64,000 nucleotides of DNA, taken from Bacillota bacterium (GTDB lineage: Bacteria > Bacillota > Clostridia > Clostridiales > Clostridiaceae). Shown piece after piece: positions 62,639 through 64,000 of this stretch. The translations under genes and the position numbers were made by a program. The stretch covers positions 1-64,000 of the forward strand of contig JAEXLD010000039.1 of NCBI GenBank assembly GCA_023445445.1, in the 5' to 3' direction. Numbering within the stretch: the stretch's first letter is position 1; the number at the start of each line of letters is the position of its first letter. The notes under the pieces were generated by a model. It did not search any database. It had not been told where the DNA came from and saw only the letters and a list, made by a program, of their open reading frames with translations.

Positions 62639-62675
62639 GAGCATGATTAATTTTAAATTAATCATGCTCTTTTTA
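62639..62675 (+). terminator. Terminator of flagellin
   Basis: GAGCATGATTAATTT and AAATTAATCATGCTC are perfect 15-bp arms with a single base between them, followed by TTTTTATT. Confidence 0.88.
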
Positions 62676-62689
62676 TTATTAAGAATAAG

Positions 62690-62911
62690 GTGTTTTTTCA
62701 TAAATGGGAAGATGATTTTGATAAAATGAGAAATATATCACTTAGCAATTGTAGTGTAGAATGTATGCTTGTTGTAGATGCAAATGAACTATTAGAAAAT
62801 CTAGATGAAGTAACGAGATTATTTAATAGCAAAGAATTTGAGAAGTATAATACTGTTACAATTCAAATAATAAATTATACAAATATTAAAAAATATAGAA
62901 GAAAATGGTGA
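62690..62911 (+). CDS. Small hypothetical protein after flagellin
   Basis: A frame of up to 73 residues with no recognised family. It contains VVDANELLENLDEVTRLFNSKEF, a plausible helix, and ends KKYRRKW. The start is uncertain: GTG 62690 sits directly on AAGG, while ATG 62726 (61 residues) has only a weak GGAAG site. It lies between the flagellin terminator and a glycosyltransferase gene. Codon use fits the neighbours, but the evidence for translation is limited. Confidence 0.45.
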   Translation: MFFHKWEDDFDKMRNISLSNCSVECMLVVDANELLENLDEVTRLFNSKEFEKYNTVTIQIINYTNIKKYRRKW

Positions 62912-63076
62912 TGATATTTATACATATTTTCAATTATCTCAAAGTTACTTTGTGGCTGAAAAAATATAGAAGGAATATATTATATAATAAAGAACTTTTG
63001 GCCATTGATATATGCAAAAATATATTTCTATAGAAAATAACCAATAGTCAAAGGAGTTATTTAATTAAGGTTATTT

Positions 63077-63117
63077 AAAAGGTTACTAAACTGTTGTGGT
63101 TTTGTAACCTTTTTATA
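63077..63117 (+). terminator. Terminator-like hairpin before the glycosyltransferase gene
   Basis: AAAAGGTTAC and GTAACCTTTT are perfect 10-bp arms around a 17-base loop, ending in TTTTTA. It lies in the 275-base gap between the small gene at 62690 and the glycosyltransferase. The rest of the gap shows no gene, only a short CAAAGT/ACTTTG palindrome near 62940. Confidence 0.72.
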
Positions 63118-63186
63118 TTTCATATTAATTTTTTTAAAACAGATACGACAATAGTAATACAGAATCTTATATAAAGGTGGTTTATT

Positions 63187-64000
63187 ATGAAATTAAGTCT
63201 TGCAATGATTGTGAAAAATGAAGAAGAAAATATAGAAAGATGTCTGAAAAGTATTAGTAATCTAGTAGATGAAATTGTAATTGTAGATACAGGATCTGAA
63301 GATAATACAGTATCAATAGCTAAGAAATATACAAACAATATTTATTCATATAACTGGAATGACGATTTTTCAAAGGCGAGAAATTATGCGTTAGAAAAAT
63401 GTACAGGTGATTGGATTTTATCATTAGATGCAGATGAATATATTTATGAAGGATCAAAAAAAGATTTAATAGATTTTGCAGCAAAAAATAAAAATAGTAT
63501 AGGGAAAATAGAAATATTGAGTAATTTTATAGATGGAGATGAAGAATCTTATTCCAAAGTTTACATATCAAGGTTTTTTGAAAAAGGTATTAAATTTATA
63601 GGCTCTGTTCACGAACAATTAAATTCTGATAATAAAAGAATAAATACAAATATCAAAGTAAAACATTCAGGTTACTATAAAACTAATAAAGGTGAAAGAA
63701 ATATTAGACTGCTAAAAAAGGAATATGTAAAAAATCCTAATAATAATTATATTATTTATCAGATAGCAAAAGCTTTGTTTTCTGATAAAAGATATGAAGA
63801 GGCAGAGGAATATTTTAAAATAGCTTATAAAGATTTAGATATTAAGAAAGCGTATTCTAGAGACTTAATAATATCTTATATTAATAATTGTAGTAATATT
63901 TCAAATTTTTCTGATGGAATTAATATTATAAATGATAATTATAAATACTTAAAAGAAAGTAGTGATTATAATTTTGCATGTGGAATTTTTTATATAAATT
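63187..64000 (+). CDS. Glycosyltransferase family 2 with TPR-like helices, N-terminal part (cut by window edge)
   Basis: The first 271 codons are present and open to the window end. LAMIVKNEEENIERCL is the GT2 N-terminus, VDEIVIVDTGSEDNT the nucleotide-sugar loop and LSLDADEYI the DxD metal motif. FFEKGIKFIGSVHEQL follows as in SunS-like peptide/protein glycosyltransferases. From about residue 190 the sequence becomes helical repeats (YIIYQIAKALFSDKRYEEAEE is TPR-like). Proteins of this build next to flagellin genes often glycosylate flagellin. That role is inferred from position. AAAGGTGG precedes the ATG. Confidence 0.85.
   Translation, partial: MKLSLAMIVKNEEENIERCLKSISNLVDEIVIVDTGSEDNTVSIAKKYTNNIYSYNWNDDFSKARNYALEKCTGDWILSLDADEYIYEGSKKDLIDFAAKNKNSIGKIEILSNFIDGDEESYSKVYISRFFEKGIKFIGSVHEQLNSDNKRINTNIKVKHSGYYKTNKGERNIRLLKKEYVKNPNNNYIIYQIAKALFSDKRYEEAEEYFKIAYKDLDIKKAYSRDLIISYINNCSNISNFSDGINIINDNYKYLKESSDYNFACGIFYIN

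Noticed and set aside
62980..63010. Sigma-28-like TAAA with GATAT spacing before the glycosyltransferase
   Set aside because: The -10 lacks CGATA and the spacing is wrong. Not comparable with the clear sites before flgM and fliC.

Overview
The window is very AT-rich DNA with AGGAGG-type ribosome binding sites and frequent TTG/GTG starts. It encodes endospore proteins (CotJA/CotJB, an alpha/beta-type SASP), pyruvate:ferredoxin oxidoreductase with a flavodoxin, and a flagellar/chemotaxis cluster of Bacillus/Clostridium type (FliY, CheC, CheD, FliW, CsrA). This points to a motile, spore-forming anaerobe of Clostridium sensu stricto. The species cannot be named from the sequence alone. I see no rRNA, tRNA, CRISPR array, insertion sequence or prophage.

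Layout. 1-3.6 kb: the start of a cotJ spore-coat operon (minus strand, cut by the window edge), a berberine-bridge-type flavoprotein, a TtcA-like tRNA thiolase and several small proteins. 3.6-11.9 kb: two paralogous PAS-GGDEF-EAL proteins flanking a MATE exporter, a tryptophan T-box with its transporter TrpP, and a secreted polysaccharide deacetylase that appears to use a non-standard start codon. 12-24.3 kb: dUTPase, an ABC-F protein, a PPi-type phosphofructokinase, a metal-homeostasis group (MntP-like exporter, Fur-family regulator, Znu-type ABC permease and ATPase with a candidate 7-1-7 operator), oligoendopeptidase F, a rhomboid protease and glutamate dehydrogenase. 24.6-43.7 kb: a processive membrane glycosyltransferase, topoisomerase IV (parE-parC), DJ-1, RecJ, SASP, MurG, flavodoxin, PFOR, a His/Cys-rich DUF1292 protein, a PHP phosphoesterase, aminotransferases and a HAD phosphatase.

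43.8-64 kb is one motility block, all on the plus strand. It begins fapA-cheW-cheD-cheB-cheR-cheA-cheC-cheY-cheW-fliM-fliY and ends at a terminator. A sigma-28 promoter then leads into flgM-flgN-flgK-flgL-fliW-csrA-flaG-(unknown)-fliS-fliD-fliT. A second sigma-28 promoter drives flagellin (fliC), followed by a small unknown gene and a glycosyltransferase with TPR-like helices that runs off the end.

The block holds all parts of the FliW-CsrA-flagellin homeostatic loop: csrA, fliW, flagellin, and a consensus CsrA-binding hairpin in the flagellin leader. Unusual points are a CheB without a receiver domain, four intact CheC-type phosphatase sites split between CheC and FliY, an enlarged FliD, and modular hairpin repeats just upstream of csrA, flaG and fliD. 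Nothing here is clearly a wholly new system. The items most worth checking are the receiver-less CheB, the AUU-start deacetylase, the flagellin leader, the hairpin repeat family and the metal-operator site.
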